From contig JAFOJB010000108.1 in the NCBI GenBank assembly GCA_017420455.1, forward strand, positions 1-9,969: a stretch of DNA of 9,969 nt. Reading direction: 5' to 3'. Origin of the DNA: Blautia sp. GTDB lineage: Bacteria; Bacillota; Clostridia; Lachnospirales; Lachnospiraceae. Of the stretch, positions 1-7,221 are shown one piece after another. The notes under the pieces were generated by a model. That model saw only the letters and a list, made by a program, of their open reading frames with translations. It had not been told where the DNA came from and did not search any database. Each line of letters starts with the position of its first letter. The stretch's first letter is position 1. The translations under genes and the position numbers were made by a program.

Positions 1-8
1 CTCGGTCT

Positions 9-247
9 GTAAGCCGCCAGTGTTCTTTCTGCTAAGAGTATTTCACATTTTTCCGCAGTCGCTGAGACCAGACCTGTATCCCCGCTCTGGAATCCGTGTG
101 TCCTCTGACCCGACAATCCCGCCCCGGGAGGCTGTCGTTTCCTCACCCTGTGTTCCTGCAGTCAGGAAGGCCGACAGACATCCTGAAAACACATACAATC
201 TTCATCCGGTGAGGCCGCGAACTGTAACTGCTGTTCAGGACCTCGCC
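9..247 (-). repeat. Direct repeat copy 1, candidate structured RNA or leader
   Basis: This intergenic block downstream of secA matches 9671-9917 in the same orientation. The core, 9-228, differs by about a dozen substitutions, all but one transitions, plus one 1-nt indel (about 94% identity). Homology resumes after a 12-nt gap to about 247. Read on the minus strand it can form a stem GUGUUUU/GGAACAC (two G-U pairs, so it favours this strand) enclosing UCAGGA/UCCUGA, then CGACA/UGUCG, CCAGA/UCUGG and CUGC/GCAG. A -10-like TATACT (256-261) lies just upstream on the minus strand, without a convincing -35 box. No frame is conserved between the copies. It could be the leader of a gene beyond the left edge, a small RNA, or a dispersed intergenic repeat. 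The RNA family was not recognised. The rest of 1-311 shows no gene. Confidence 0.75.
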
Positions 248-311
248 TCTCCGGGAGTATATGTGTTTCGAGATTTGCCGGCTCTGCTGACTGCAGCGGA
301 ATCCCTGCTTT

Positions 312-2897
312 TTATTTAAGAGGCGCAGCACCAGGCCGTCCGTGGCACTGCTTGTATTTCTTGCCGGACCCGCAGGGGCAGGGATCGTTGGGATATACCT
401 TGATCTCCTTTTTGACCACCGGCTTCTTCGGCCCAAGACTGTCGTCCTTGTTGGTACCGGTAACCTTGGCCACCTGCTCTCTTTCGATCTTCTGCTCCAC
501 GTGCACATGATACAGCATCCGGATGGTATCCTCCTGAATGGAGTTCGTCATGGCCGTAAACATATCGAAAGCCTGCATCTTGTATTCCACCACCGGGTCT
601 CTCTGGCCATAGGCAGCCAGACCGATGCCCTGACGGAGGATTTCCATATCGTCGATATGATCCATCCACTTGCTGTCGATGCTCTTCAGAAGGATGACCC
701 GCTCCAGCTCGCGGATCTGTTCGGGCTCTGCGAACTCTGCTTCCTTCGCTTCGTACAGCTTCACAGCCTCCTCCTTGAGGAGATGCTTGATCTCGTTCTT
801 TTTCTTCCCTTTTACCTTCTCTCTGGTAAGCGGGGAAAGAGGGATGATCGGAAGCAGGACAGAGTTGAACTCCTCGAGATCCCATTCCTCTGCATCCACA
901 TCGTCGGACAGCACCATATCTACCGTCTGGCCTACGATATCCTGGATCATACGGTAAATGGCGTCACGCATGTTCTCGCCGTCCAGAACCTGTCTTCTTT
1001 CCTTATAGATGATCTCTCTCTGCTCGTTATTGACAGCGTCATAATCCAGCAGATTTTTACGGATACCAAAGTTGTTGAACTCGATTTTTTCCTGTGCTTT
1101 CTGGATGGCATTGGAAAGCATTTTGTGCTCGATCTGCTCGTTCTCCTGCACTCCCAGGGAAGTAAAGACCTTCATGAGACGTTCTGAACCGAACAGACGC
1201 ATCAGGTCGTCCTCCAGGGAAATGTAGAAGCGGGATTCTCCCGGGTCTCCCTGACGGCCGGAACGTCCGCGGAGCTGGTTATCGATACGGCGGGATTCGT
1301 GACGCTCCGTACCGATGATCTTCAGGCCGCCGGCTTCTCTTGCCACATCGTCCAGCTTGATATCTGTACCACGGCCGGCCATGTTGGTAGCGATGGTCAC
1401 CGCGTCTGCCTGACCGGCCTGGGCGACGATCTCTGCCTCCAGTTCATGGAACTTGGCATTCAGTACATTGTGAGGGATTCCCTCTCTTTTCAGCATCCGG
1501 CTTAAAAGCTCGGAAGTCTCGATGGTGATGGTACCTACCAGCACAGGCTGATGCTTTGCATGGGCTTCCTTCACCGCCTGGACAACAGCGTTGAACTTTT
1601 CCTTCTTGGTCATGTAGACCGCATCTTCCATATCCTTACGCTGAACCGGCTTGTTGGTGGGAATTTCCACCACGTCCATCGCGTAGATATCCCGGAATTC
1701 CTTCTCCTCTGTGAGGGCTGTACCGGTCATGCCGCCTTTTTTCTCGTATTTGTTGAAGAAATTCTGGAAGGTGATGGTAGCCAGAGTCTTGCTCTCTCTC
1801 TTCACCTTTACATGTTCCTTCGCCTCGATTGCCTGATGGAGGCCATCGGAGTATCTTCTTCCGGGCATGATACGCCCCGTAAACTCGTCGACGATCAGAA
1901 TCTCGTCATCCTTCACCACGTAATCCTGATCCTTGTGCATCAGGTTGTGGGCCCGCAGGGCAAGGATAATATTGTGCTGAATTTCCAGGTTTTCCGGATC
2001 CGCCAGGTTGTCGATGCTGAAGAATTTCTCCACCTTGTGGACACCCTGCTCGGTAAGGTTGACGATCTTGTCTTTTTCATTGACGACAAAATCCCCGGTC
2101 TCGATGACTTCCTCGCCCATGATGGCGGCCATCTTGGTCATCTCGTGGCTGGCCTCGCCCCGCTCCAGCTGCTGGGCCAGAATATCGCAGACCTCGTAAA
2201 GCTTGGTGGATTTACCGCTCTGTCCGGAAATGATCAACGGTGTACGGGCTTCGTCGATGAGGACGGAGTCCACCTCGTCGATGATGCAGTAATGCAGCTC
2301 TCTCTGCACCAGCTGCTCCTTGTAGATGACCATGTTGTCACGAAGATAATCGAAACCATCCTCGTTGTTGGTCACGTAGGTGATATCGCAGTTGTAGGCG
2401 GCCCGGCGTTCCTCCGGCTTCATATCGTTCAGGACGCAGCCGACGGTAAGGCCCAGAAACTCGTGCACCTTTCCCATCCACTCGGCGTCACGCTTTGCCA
2501 GGTAATCGTTTACGGTAACAATGTGGACGCCCCGTCCCTCCAGTGCATTCAGATAGGCCGGCAGGGTGGATACCAGGGTCTTTCCTTCACCGGTCTTCAT
2601 CTCCGCGATTCGTCCCTGATGCAGGATGATACCGCCGATGATCTGTACACGGTAGTGCTCCATGCCCAGCACACGCCGGGCTGCCTCGCGGACGGTTGCA
2701 AATGCCTCCGGAAGAAGATCGTCCAGCGTCTCTCCGTTGGCAAGGCGTTCCTTGAATTTACGGGTATGATCCCGAAGCTCTTCGTCGCTCTGCTCCATCA
2801 TCTGGGGACGAAGACTCTCGGTTTTTTCCACCAGCGGCATGATGCGCTTTACTTCCCGCTCGCTGTGGGTTCCGAACATTTTTTCAAACAATTTCAT
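312..2897 (-). CDS. secA: Preprotein translocase ATPase SecA
   Basis: SecA is the cytoplasmic ATPase that pushes unfolded preproteins through the SecYEG channel. The 861-residue product is full length for a Firmicutes SecA. Visible motifs are Walker A MKTGEGKT (residues 100-107), the DEVD box (207-210), [11 protein letters not shown] just after it, MTGTA (390-394), [12 protein letters not shown] (504-515) and [10 protein letters not shown] (544-553) in the second nucleotide-binding fold. The C-terminal zinc and SecB/ribosome-binding tail [14 protein letters not shown] has Cys840, Cys842, Cys851 and His852. The ATG follows AGGAG at 10 nt spacing. A sigma-A promoter sits in the 172-nt gap upstream. 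In Bacillus the order is hpf-secA-prfB; here a large cell-wall-enzyme gene separates hpf from secA. prfB, if present, would lie beyond the left edge. No clear intrinsic terminator follows the stop. Nothing is missing or frameshifted. Confidence 0.99.
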   Translation of the reverse strand: MKLFEKMFGTHSEREVKRIMPLVEKTESLRPQMMEQSDEELRDHTRKFKERLANGETLDDLLPEAFATVREAARRVLGMEHYRVQIIGGIILHQGRIAEMKTGEGKTLVSTLPAYLNALEGRGVHIVTVNDYLAKRDAEWMGKVHEFLGLTVGCVLNDMKPEERRAAYNCDITYVTNNEDGFDYLRDNMVIYKEQLVQRELHYCIIDEVDSVLIDEARTPLIISGQSGKSTKLYEVCDILAQQLERGEASHEMTKMAAIMGEEVIETGDFVVNEKDKIVNLTEQGVHKVEKFFSIDNLADPENLEIQHNIILALRAHNLMHKDQDYVVKDDEILIVDEFTGRIMPGRRYSDGLHQAIEAKEHVKVKRESKTLATITFQNFFNKYEKKGGMTGTALTEEKEFRDIYAMDVVEIPTNKPVQRKDMEDAVYMTKKEKFNAVVQAVKEAHAKHQPVLVGTITIETSELLSRMLKREGIPHNVLNAKFHELEAEIVAQAGQADAVTIATNMAGRGTDIKLDDVAREAGGLKIIGTERHESRRIDNQLRGRSGRQGDPGESRFYISLEDDLMRLFGSERLMKVFTSLGVQENEQIEHKMLSNAIQKAQEKIEFNNFGIRKNLLDYDAVNNEQREIIYKERRQVLDGENMRDAIYRMIQDIVGQTVDMVLSDDVDAEEWDLEEFNSVLLPIIPLSPLTREKVKGKKKNEIKHLLKEEAVKLYEAKEAEFAEPEQIRELERVILLKSIDSKWMDHIDDMEILRQGIGLAAYGQRDPVVEYKMQAFDMFTAMTNSIQEDTIRMLYHVHVEQKIEREQVAKVTGTNKDDSLGPKKPVVKKEIKVYPNDPCPCGSGKKYKQCHGRPGAAPLK

Positions 2898-2980
2898 ATC
2901 TTTAAAACTCCTGTCGTTTGCTCTTTCGTGACTGCCCTGCGAAAGGCACAGCTGTACCCTGAAGACAATCTTTGCCGTTT

Positions 2981-3009
2981 ATTTTAACACTTCCCTGCAT
3001 ATAAAGCAA
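2981..3009 (-). promoter_or_regulatory. Sigma-A-type promoter for secA
   Basis: On the minus strand TTGCTT (3004-3009) and TAAAAT (2981-2986) are separated by exactly 17 nt. They lie about 85 nt upstream of the secA ATG, in the gap between the fusion gene and secA. This suggests secA can be transcribed independently of hpf and the fusion gene. Start-site mapping would be needed to prove it. Confidence 0.65.
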
Positions 3010-3069
3010 GGAAATTTCCCGCCCCGGCCGGGCTTCACGGCCTCACCAGGTTACAGTTCATGCCTTCGC

Positions 3070-5553
3070 TCATCCTTCCGGCTTTTTCTCAAGGTCGTAG
3101 ATGCAGATCTTCGCGCCGGGCTCTGCGATCTGGAGCAGCCTCTTCATGGCGGCCTCCGGCACGGAGACACACCCTCCTGTATAGGGGTGCGACCCTGTAC
3201 AATGGAAAAAGATGGCGGAGCCCTCCGGATATCTGCACTCTTTATTATAATCGATCACCATGCCGTAGTTGTAACAGGGAACATATTCGATCAGATGCTC
3301 TCCTGCACAGTTATGCGGGTGCTCCCGGATATCGATCAGCCGGTTATAGCATTCCTCATCGCTGCACCAGTACAGCTCCGGGGTAATGGGGAAGAAGGAG
3401 ATCTTCGCTCCGGGGTCCGGCAGGATTCCAAAGGTCTGCGTCAGATCATAAACCCCAAGAGGCGTTCTGCAGTCGCCCTCCTTCACCTTTCCTGTCCCGT
3501 ATTTTCCCACAAATCCAGGCGTCTGAAGCGCGAGCCGCCAGTGCTGCTCTTCGTCCTTTACATAGGCGCATACCTGCGCTTCGCTTCCTCTTGTATGGCA
3601 TACCGTCACAAGGCAGGGCGTATCTGCATCCCCGCAGAATTCCGACAGATACTGTTTCTCCGAAAGAGTCCTTCTGTAGAGCGAACAGGCTGCCTCTCCC
3701 ATGAGACGTTCCAGGGCAGGGACATCGGTCCCGCTTCCCAGGAAGCAGAGCACAAAGGGCTGCGGGCCATCGATCAGCGCAGCGTCGTGGGTAACAGTAC
3801 TGTCCTCTCCGGTCTTATGGGCGATCAGGGGCCCTCTCTCCAGCGTGTGAAGATAGAAGGGAATCTTTCCGTTCAGCCGCTGGTCGGACAGGATCTTTTT
3901 CATGACTTGGGAGGCCTCCTCCGACACCAGTTCTCCCTTCCCGATCCGTTTCAGAAGAGCAGCCGCTGCCCGGGCTGTGGTCACATTGTTGAGCCCCAGG
4001 GCTGCCTTCTTTTCATCAAACATTTTCCGCTGGTAGACTGTGCCGGCAAAGGCTTTCTCCTTCTCCAGGTATTTCCGGAAGCGTTCCTCCCCATAAAGCT
4101 TCAGAAGAAGATTCGTGGCCGTATTGTCGCTGACGATGATCATCAGCTCGATCAGGTCACGTACGGAGACCTCTTTCCCATCCTGCAGATAGGTAAGGAC
4201 GCCGCAGGAGGGCACGCACTCCGAGCGCGGGACCGGAAGCTTCTGATCCGGGGAAAGCTCTCCTGCCTCCATGGCTTCGAAAAGAGCCGCCATCAGAAAC
4301 AGCTTGATCAGGCTGGCGGCAGGATGGACCGCCTCCTCGTTGTATGCATATCGTTCGCCCGTGGCGAGGTTTTCATAAACCATGCTCACACTTCCGGGAA
4401 GAGATTCCAGTCTTTCCCGGAGCCATTGAAAATCCCGGGGCACAGCGGTATTTACAGGATAAAGGCTTCCGTATCCAAGCACCATCCGCGACAGATCCTC
4501 CCTGAAGTCCGGATCCTGGCTCTTCAGGCTGTTCACGGTCACACAGGGAGTCTTCCAGTATCCGGTAGAGTGGACATATTTCCCGTCCCCGAGGTATATG
4601 GCCACATGCCCCGGGAAAAAGATCAGATCGCCCTTTCTGAGATCCTGCATGCCGATGGCATAGATGGGATACTCCTCCCGGATTGCCGCGTCCCGGTAGA
4701 TCAGCACACCGTTCTCCATGTAGCTTATGAAGGCAAGCCCGGAACAGTCGATGCCGTCTGGCCCTTTTCCAGCCCAGCGGTACTGTGTCCCCAGAAAGGA
4801 AAGGGCAGTCCTTGCGACACCTTCCCGGAAGGCTTCCTCGTCCACGGCCGCGCGGAAGGAATCCCCTTTTTTCCGGAAATAGAAGCCGTCCGGATCTGAT
4901 CGCTCTGATGCTGCTGATACTTCTGACAGTTTTTCTGCTTCTGATGTTTCTGAAAGTCCTGACGCTTCCGATGCTTCTGATGCTTCTGATGCTTCTGATG
5001 GTTCCGTGCCTGTCTTCAGGTATGCAGCTGCAGCCGGACAAGCCGTCTGCTTCTCAGGCAGACAGGTATCCGGAAGGCAGATATCCAGCAGATAGACATC
5101 GTCCACACTTCGTCTGGTCAGGAAGACAGTGTGGACAAATCCCTCGGCACCGGAGGCGGTCCGTACTCTGCTCCAGCCCTCCGGTAGATGTTCCAGGAGC
5201 TCCACGACGGCGTTCCGGTACACCCGTTCCAGGATCTGTCCCTGGACTCTGGGTTCTGAAAGAAGATCCGCCAGGTTCACTCCTATAGAGAGGAAGCGTT
5301 CTTTATCCTGCCTTTCCTTCAGCTCCTCCCTGCCGATCCTTCGGAAATCCCTTTTCCGAAGATAGCCCCGATAACCATAGAAGGTCTCTATATATGCCCA
5401 TTCCTCGTCAGGAGCCTTTCCCTCCTCCAGGACGCGGACAGCCCATCCGGAAAAGACCTCGTCGGAAATCTCCTCTTCTTCCATCCGGTCCGGAAGTCCC
5501 TTCTCCAGATATAAAAAACACTGCGGTGATGTAATAACCGCAAAATAATCCAT
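3070..5553 (-). CDS. Multidomain peptidoglycan enzyme: SH3b / NlpC-P60 / beta-lactamase-like / L,D-transpeptidase
   Basis: This 827-residue protein joins several peptidoglycan-peptide modules. Residues 1-160 look like two SH3b domains. A low-complexity Ser-Glu-Ala linker follows (about 185-220). An NlpC/P60 peptidase (about 240-365) has YRWAGKGPDGIDCSG with Cys270, plus His316 and His328. A class A beta-lactamase-like serine hydrolase (about 375-630) has SLIK (Ser414, Lys417), SDN (475-477) and HKTG (579-582), but no clear Glu166 equivalent. A YkuD-type L,D-transpeptidase (about 645-820) has KEGDCRTPLG, His784 and GGCVS with Cys795. The first half resembles the SH3b-SH3b-NlpC/P60 layout of the muropeptide peptidase YkfC. 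The ATG follows GGAGGAGG. The frame stays open upstream to TAG at 5635-5637 without another ATG, GTG or TTG, so no signal peptide is hidden there. No membrane segment is seen. The 23 cysteines are unusual for an exported Firmicutes protein. Domain calls are firm; joint function and location are inference. Confidence 0.9.
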   Translation of the reverse strand: MDYFAVITSPQCFLYLEKGLPDRMEEEEISDEVFSGWAVRVLEEGKAPDEEWAYIETFYGYRGYLRKRDFRRIGREELKERQDKERFLSIGVNLADLLSEPRVQGQILERVYRNAVVELLEHLPEGWSRVRTASGAEGFVHTVFLTRRSVDDVYLLDICLPDTCLPEKQTACPAAAAYLKTGTEPSEASEASEASEASGLSETSEAEKLSEVSAASERSDPDGFYFRKKGDSFRAAVDEEAFREGVARTALSFLGTQYRWAGKGPDGIDCSGLAFISYMENGVLIYRDAAIREEYPIYAIGMQDLRKGDLIFFPGHVAIYLGDGKYVHSTGYWKTPCVTVNSLKSQDPDFREDLSRMVLGYGSLYPVNTAVPRDFQWLRERLESLPGSVSMVYENLATGERYAYNEEAVHPAASLIKLFLMAALFEAMEAGELSPDQKLPVPRSECVPSCGVLTYLQDGKEVSVRDLIELMIIVSDNTATNLLLKLYGEERFRKYLEKEKAFAGTVYQRKMFDEKKAALGLNNVTTARAAAALLKRIGKGELVSEEASQVMKKILSDQRLNGKIPFYLHTLERGPLIAHKTGEDSTVTHDAALIDGPQPFVLCFLGSGTDVPALERLMGEAACSLYRRTLSEKQYLSEFCGDADTPCLVTVCHTRGSEAQVCAYVKDEEQHWRLALQTPGFVGKYGTGKVKEGDCRTPLGVYDLTQTFGILPDPGAKISFFPITPELYWCSDEECYNRLIDIREHPHNCAGEHLIEYVPCYNYGMVIDYNKECRYPEGSAIFFHCTGSHPYTGGCVSVPEAAMKRLLQIAEPGAKICIYDLEKKPEG
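4961..5005 (-). repeat. 9-bp tandem repeat encoding the Ser-Glu-Ala linker
   Basis: Five consecutive 9-bp units (plus strand gatgcttct and one- or two-base variants; the three central units 4970-4996 are identical) encode repeated Ser-Glu-Ala in the linker before the NlpC/P60 domain. Looser Ser/Glu/Ala-rich sequence continues to about 4890. The unit is a multiple of three, so gain or loss of units would change linker length without a frameshift. Confidence 0.85.
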
Positions 5554-5568
5554 GTTCTTTCCTCCTCC

Positions 5569-5601
5569 AAAAAAGCCTCCCGTTTCCGGGAGGCTCTTTT
5601 T
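5569..5601 (-). terminator. Bidirectional intrinsic terminator after hpf
   Basis: A perfect 9-bp stem (5574-5582 with 5587-5595, 4-nt loop) is followed by six U residues on the minus strand (5574-5569) and five on the plus strand (5597-5601). It should end hpf transcripts. The minus-strand U-tract directly touches the GGAGGAGG ribosome binding site (5568-5561) of the fusion gene, so that gene needs readthrough or a promoter not visible in the gap. Confidence 0.85.
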
Positions 5602-5613
5602 CTTCCAACTGCC

Positions 5614-5631
5614 GGCCGCCTGGCGGCGGCC
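5614..5631 (-). other. GC-rich hairpin just after the hpf stop
   Basis: A 7-bp perfect stem (ggccgcc at 5614-5620 with ggcggcc at 5625-5631, 4-nt loop) lies between the hpf stop codon and the intrinsic terminator. It has no U-tract of its own. It may stabilise the hpf mRNA 3' end or aid termination. Confidence 0.55.
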
Positions 5632-5639
5632 CCGCTATA

Positions 5640-6167
5640 TCAATACTCCGGCTCTATGAGGCCGTAGGTATTTCCTTTCCGTTTGTAAACAACATTGACC
5701 TGGTCGGTCTCCGCGTTGTGGAATACGAAGAAATTGTGGCCCAGAAGCTCCATCTGTACGCAGGCATCCTCCGGATACATGGGCTTGAAGCCGAACTTCT
5801 TGGTACGGATGATCTTGACTTCATCATCCTCATCGTAATCCTTTTCGATGTAATCCTTCTGGAAGCTTGCAGAGGCCTGATACCGGTCGATCAGCTTGTT
5901 TTTGTACTTCCTGAGCTGGCGTTCGATAACCTCTTCCACCAGATCTATGGAAACGTAAATATCATTGCTGGTCTGCTCAGAACGGATGATATTCCCTTTT
6001 ACCGGAATAGTGACCTCGATCTTCTGGCGTTCCTTCTCTACGCTCAGGGTGACGATCACTTCGGTATCGGGAGTGAAGTACCGCTCCAGCTTTCCGAGCT
6101 TTTCCTCAATTGCTGCTCTGAGTCCTTCAGAAACCTGAAGATTCTTTCCGCTGATGATAAAATTCAT
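5640..6167 (-). CDS. hpf: Ribosome hibernation promoting factor, long form
   Basis: HPF binds the 30S decoding region, and the long form dimerises 70S ribosomes into inactive 100S particles under starvation. At 175 residues this is the long form. Residues 1 to about 95 form the RaiA/S30AE ribosome-binding domain, starting MNFIISGKNLQVSEGLR, with the helix VEEVIERQLRKYKNKL near residues 77-92. An acidic and tyrosine-containing linker follows (about 96-116). The C-terminal dimerisation domain (about 117-175) carries KKFGFKPMYPEDACVQMELL and GHNFFVFHNAETDQVNVVYKR. The ATG follows AGGGG at 8 nt. It has its own promoter in the 76-nt gap after hisA and a terminator downstream. In Bacillus hpf (yvyD) directly precedes secA; here one gene intervenes. 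Confidence 0.97.
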   Translation of the reverse strand: MNFIISGKNLQVSEGLRAAIEEKLGKLERYFTPDTEVIVTLSVEKERQKIEVTIPVKGNIIRSEQTSNDIYVSIDLVEEVIERQLRKYKNKLIDRYQASASFQKDYIEKDYDEDDEVKIIRTKKFGFKPMYPEDACVQMELLGHNFFVFHNAETDQVNVVYKRKGNTYGLIEPEY

Positions 6168-6198
6168 AATTCCATCCCCTTTGCTTGATGATGGAACT

Positions 6199-6207
6199 AT
6201 TATAACA
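6199..6207 (-). promoter_or_regulatory. Extended -10 promoter of hpf
   Basis: The minus strand carries TGTTATAAT, a consensus -10 hexamer (6199-6204) with an extended TGn element (6205-6207), about 32 nt upstream of the hpf ATG. At 17-nt spacing the -35 position (TAGGAA) is weak, as extended -10 promoters tolerate. The surrounding 76-nt gap is AT-rich. Confidence 0.65.
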
Positions 6208-6243
6208 CATCCTTTTTGATTTTCCTACTGTTTTATAAAAAAT

Positions 6244-7017
6244 TTACAATTTTTCTTTCAAAATTCTGTCAAATGAAAGCATTCCGCCGAAAATATCCAG
6301 AGCACTGCCTATGGTATAGTCCAAAAGCCCTTTTCCATAGGTCTTCAGGTCCTCGATATCGGCAAAACTGCCGATCCCTCCGGCATAGGTGACGGGAAGA
6401 AACGCATATTCCGAGAGCAGAACCGCCAGCTCCTTTTCTACTCCCGAGGCTTTTCCCTCTACATCCACAGCGTGGACCAGAAATTCACTGCAATGGGAAG
6501 AGAGCTCCTGCAGGGTTTCCTTCTGCACTGCTGTATCTGTAAACTTCTGCCAGCGGTCGGTGACGATAAAATACTGCCCGTCCTTTTTCCGGCAGGAAAG
6601 ATCCAGCACCAGATGCTCTTTTCCAACGACCGCCTCCAGTTTTTCAAGATTCTCCCAGGAAATCCTCCCGTCCCGGAATACGTAGGAGGTAACGATCACA
6701 TGGCTGGCTCCCGCATTCAGATACTCTTCCGCATTTTCCGGACAGACCCCGCCCCCCAGCTGAAGCCCTCCCGGAAAGGTACGAAGAGCCAGAAGGGCCT
6801 GCTGCCGGGTCTCTTCATAGTACGGGGAGGTACGGGCGTTCAGCAGGATCACATGACCTCCCCGAAGCCCTTTCTCCTGGTAGAGCCGCGCATAGAAGGC
6901 TGCATCCTGCGTCGAAACGAAATTCTCCTTCGCAGCATCTGTCTGGTCCAGAAGAGATCCGCCGACGATCTGCTTTACTTTTCCATTGTGGATATCAATA
7001 CAAGGCCGAAAACGCAT
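6244..7017 (-). CDS. hisA: Eukaryotic-type HisA, phosphoribosylformimino-AICAR ribotide isomerase (HIS6-like)
   Basis: This enzyme catalyses the ProFAR-to-PRFAR Amadori isomerisation, the fourth step of histidine synthesis, on a (beta/alpha)8 barrel. The 257-residue product matches the yeast HIS6 subfamily rather than bacterial HisA. It has CIDIHNGKVKQIVGG (6-20; catalytic Asp8), LQLGGGV (85-91), VIVTSYVF (107-114), VLDLSCRK (137-144; second acid Asp139), FLVHAVDVEG (179-188), VTYAGGIGS (209-217) and YTIGSALDIFGG (234-245). Similarity to yeast HIS6 is from memory of that sequence, not a search. The ATG follows AAGGGG at 7 nt spacing. The gene stands alone, with no other his gene in the window, downstream of the dapB terminator and a large inverted repeat. 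Its position outside a his operon and its eukaryotic type suggest separate acquisition. A second, bacterial-type hisA elsewhere cannot be excluded. Confidence 0.92.
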   Translation of the reverse strand: MRFRPCIDIHNGKVKQIVGGSLLDQTDAAKENFVSTQDAAFYARLYQEKGLRGGHVILLNARTSPYYEETRQQALLALRTFPGGLQLGGGVCPENAEEYLNAGASHVIVTSYVFRDGRISWENLEKLEAVVGKEHLVLDLSCRKKDGQYFIVTDRWQKFTDTAVQKETLQELSSHCSEFLVHAVDVEGKASGVEKELAVLLSEYAFLPVTYAGGIGSFADIEDLKTYGKGLLDYTIGSALDIFGGMLSFDRILKEKL

Positions 7018-7051
7018 AGATAATCCCCTTTAAACCGCCCAAAGCACAGTC

Positions 7052-7067
7052 GACAGCAAAAACTGTC
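7052..7067 (-). other. Small hairpin in the hisA leader
   Basis: A 5-bp stem (gacag 7052-7056, ctgtc 7063-7067) with a 6-nt loop that is U-rich on the minus strand lies about 35 nt upstream of the hisA start. It is weak, and its role is unknown. Confidence 0.3.
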
Positions 7068-7089
7068 CCGCGGCTGGTTACAACGCACA

Positions 7090-7148
7090 GAGCCGGATAC
7101 CCGTCCCGTAATTCCGCCCGTTTCGCAGACGCAGACGGTATCCGGCTC
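7090..7148 (-). repeat. Large inverted repeat between dapB terminator and hisA
   Basis: Perfect 12-bp arms (GAGCCGGATACC at 7090-7101, GGTATCCGGCTC at 7137-7148) enclose 35 nt. Three more pairs form inside past a 1-nt bulge (7103-7105 with 7134-7136). It starts four bases beyond the dapB terminator U-tract and ends about 70 nt before the hisA ATG. It lacks a U-tract. It may be a regulatory leader structure for hisA, an mRNA-stabilising element or a small mobile palindrome. It does not match a T-box or any riboswitch I recognise. Confidence 0.7.
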
Positions 7149-7151
7149 CTG

Positions 7152-7180
7152 AAAAAAGGCCGCCGCTTCCGGCGGCAGCC
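7152..7180 (-). terminator. Intrinsic terminator of dapA-dapB
   Basis: On the minus strand a 9-bp GC-rich stem with one G-U pair (7180-7172 with 7166-7158) and a 5-nt loop (7171-7167) is followed by six U residues (7157-7152), about 40 nt after the dapB stop. This is a strong rho-independent terminator closing the dapA-dapB unit and isolating hisA. Confidence 0.9.
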
Positions 7181-7221
7181 TCATCTCCTGTACTCCAAAG
7201 CCGGCTGTACCGGAAACCTCT

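Noticed and set aside
20..319. Plus-strand small protein starting MFFLLRV in both repeats
   Set aside because: The first part is similar in both copies only because the DNA is. A 1-nt indel shifts the frame in copy 2, no ribosome binding site is seen, and the substitutions show no codon pattern.
1551..2987. Long open frame antisense to secA (478 codons)
   Set aside because: It is a mirror of secA codon usage, has no family similarity and lies wholly opposite a certain gene.
3187..4899. Long open frame antisense to the fusion gene (570 codons)
   Set aside because: It has no recognisable domain and no ribosome binding site, and the opposite strand carries clear catalytic motifs throughout.
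4890..5010. CRISPR array or minisatellite with spacers
   Set aside because: The repeats are 9-bp in-frame coding units without spacers; they encode the Ser-Glu-Ala linker.
4373..5041. Alternative-frame 222-codon ORF within the fusion gene
   Set aside because: It is an Arg/Ser-rich out-of-frame reading of the tandem repeat and NlpC/P60 region, without known features.
6975..7184. Small Cys-rich ORF between dapB and hisA
   Set aside because: It begins upstream of the dapB terminator, reads through the stem and the inverted repeat, and overlaps hisA. There is no convincing protein signal.
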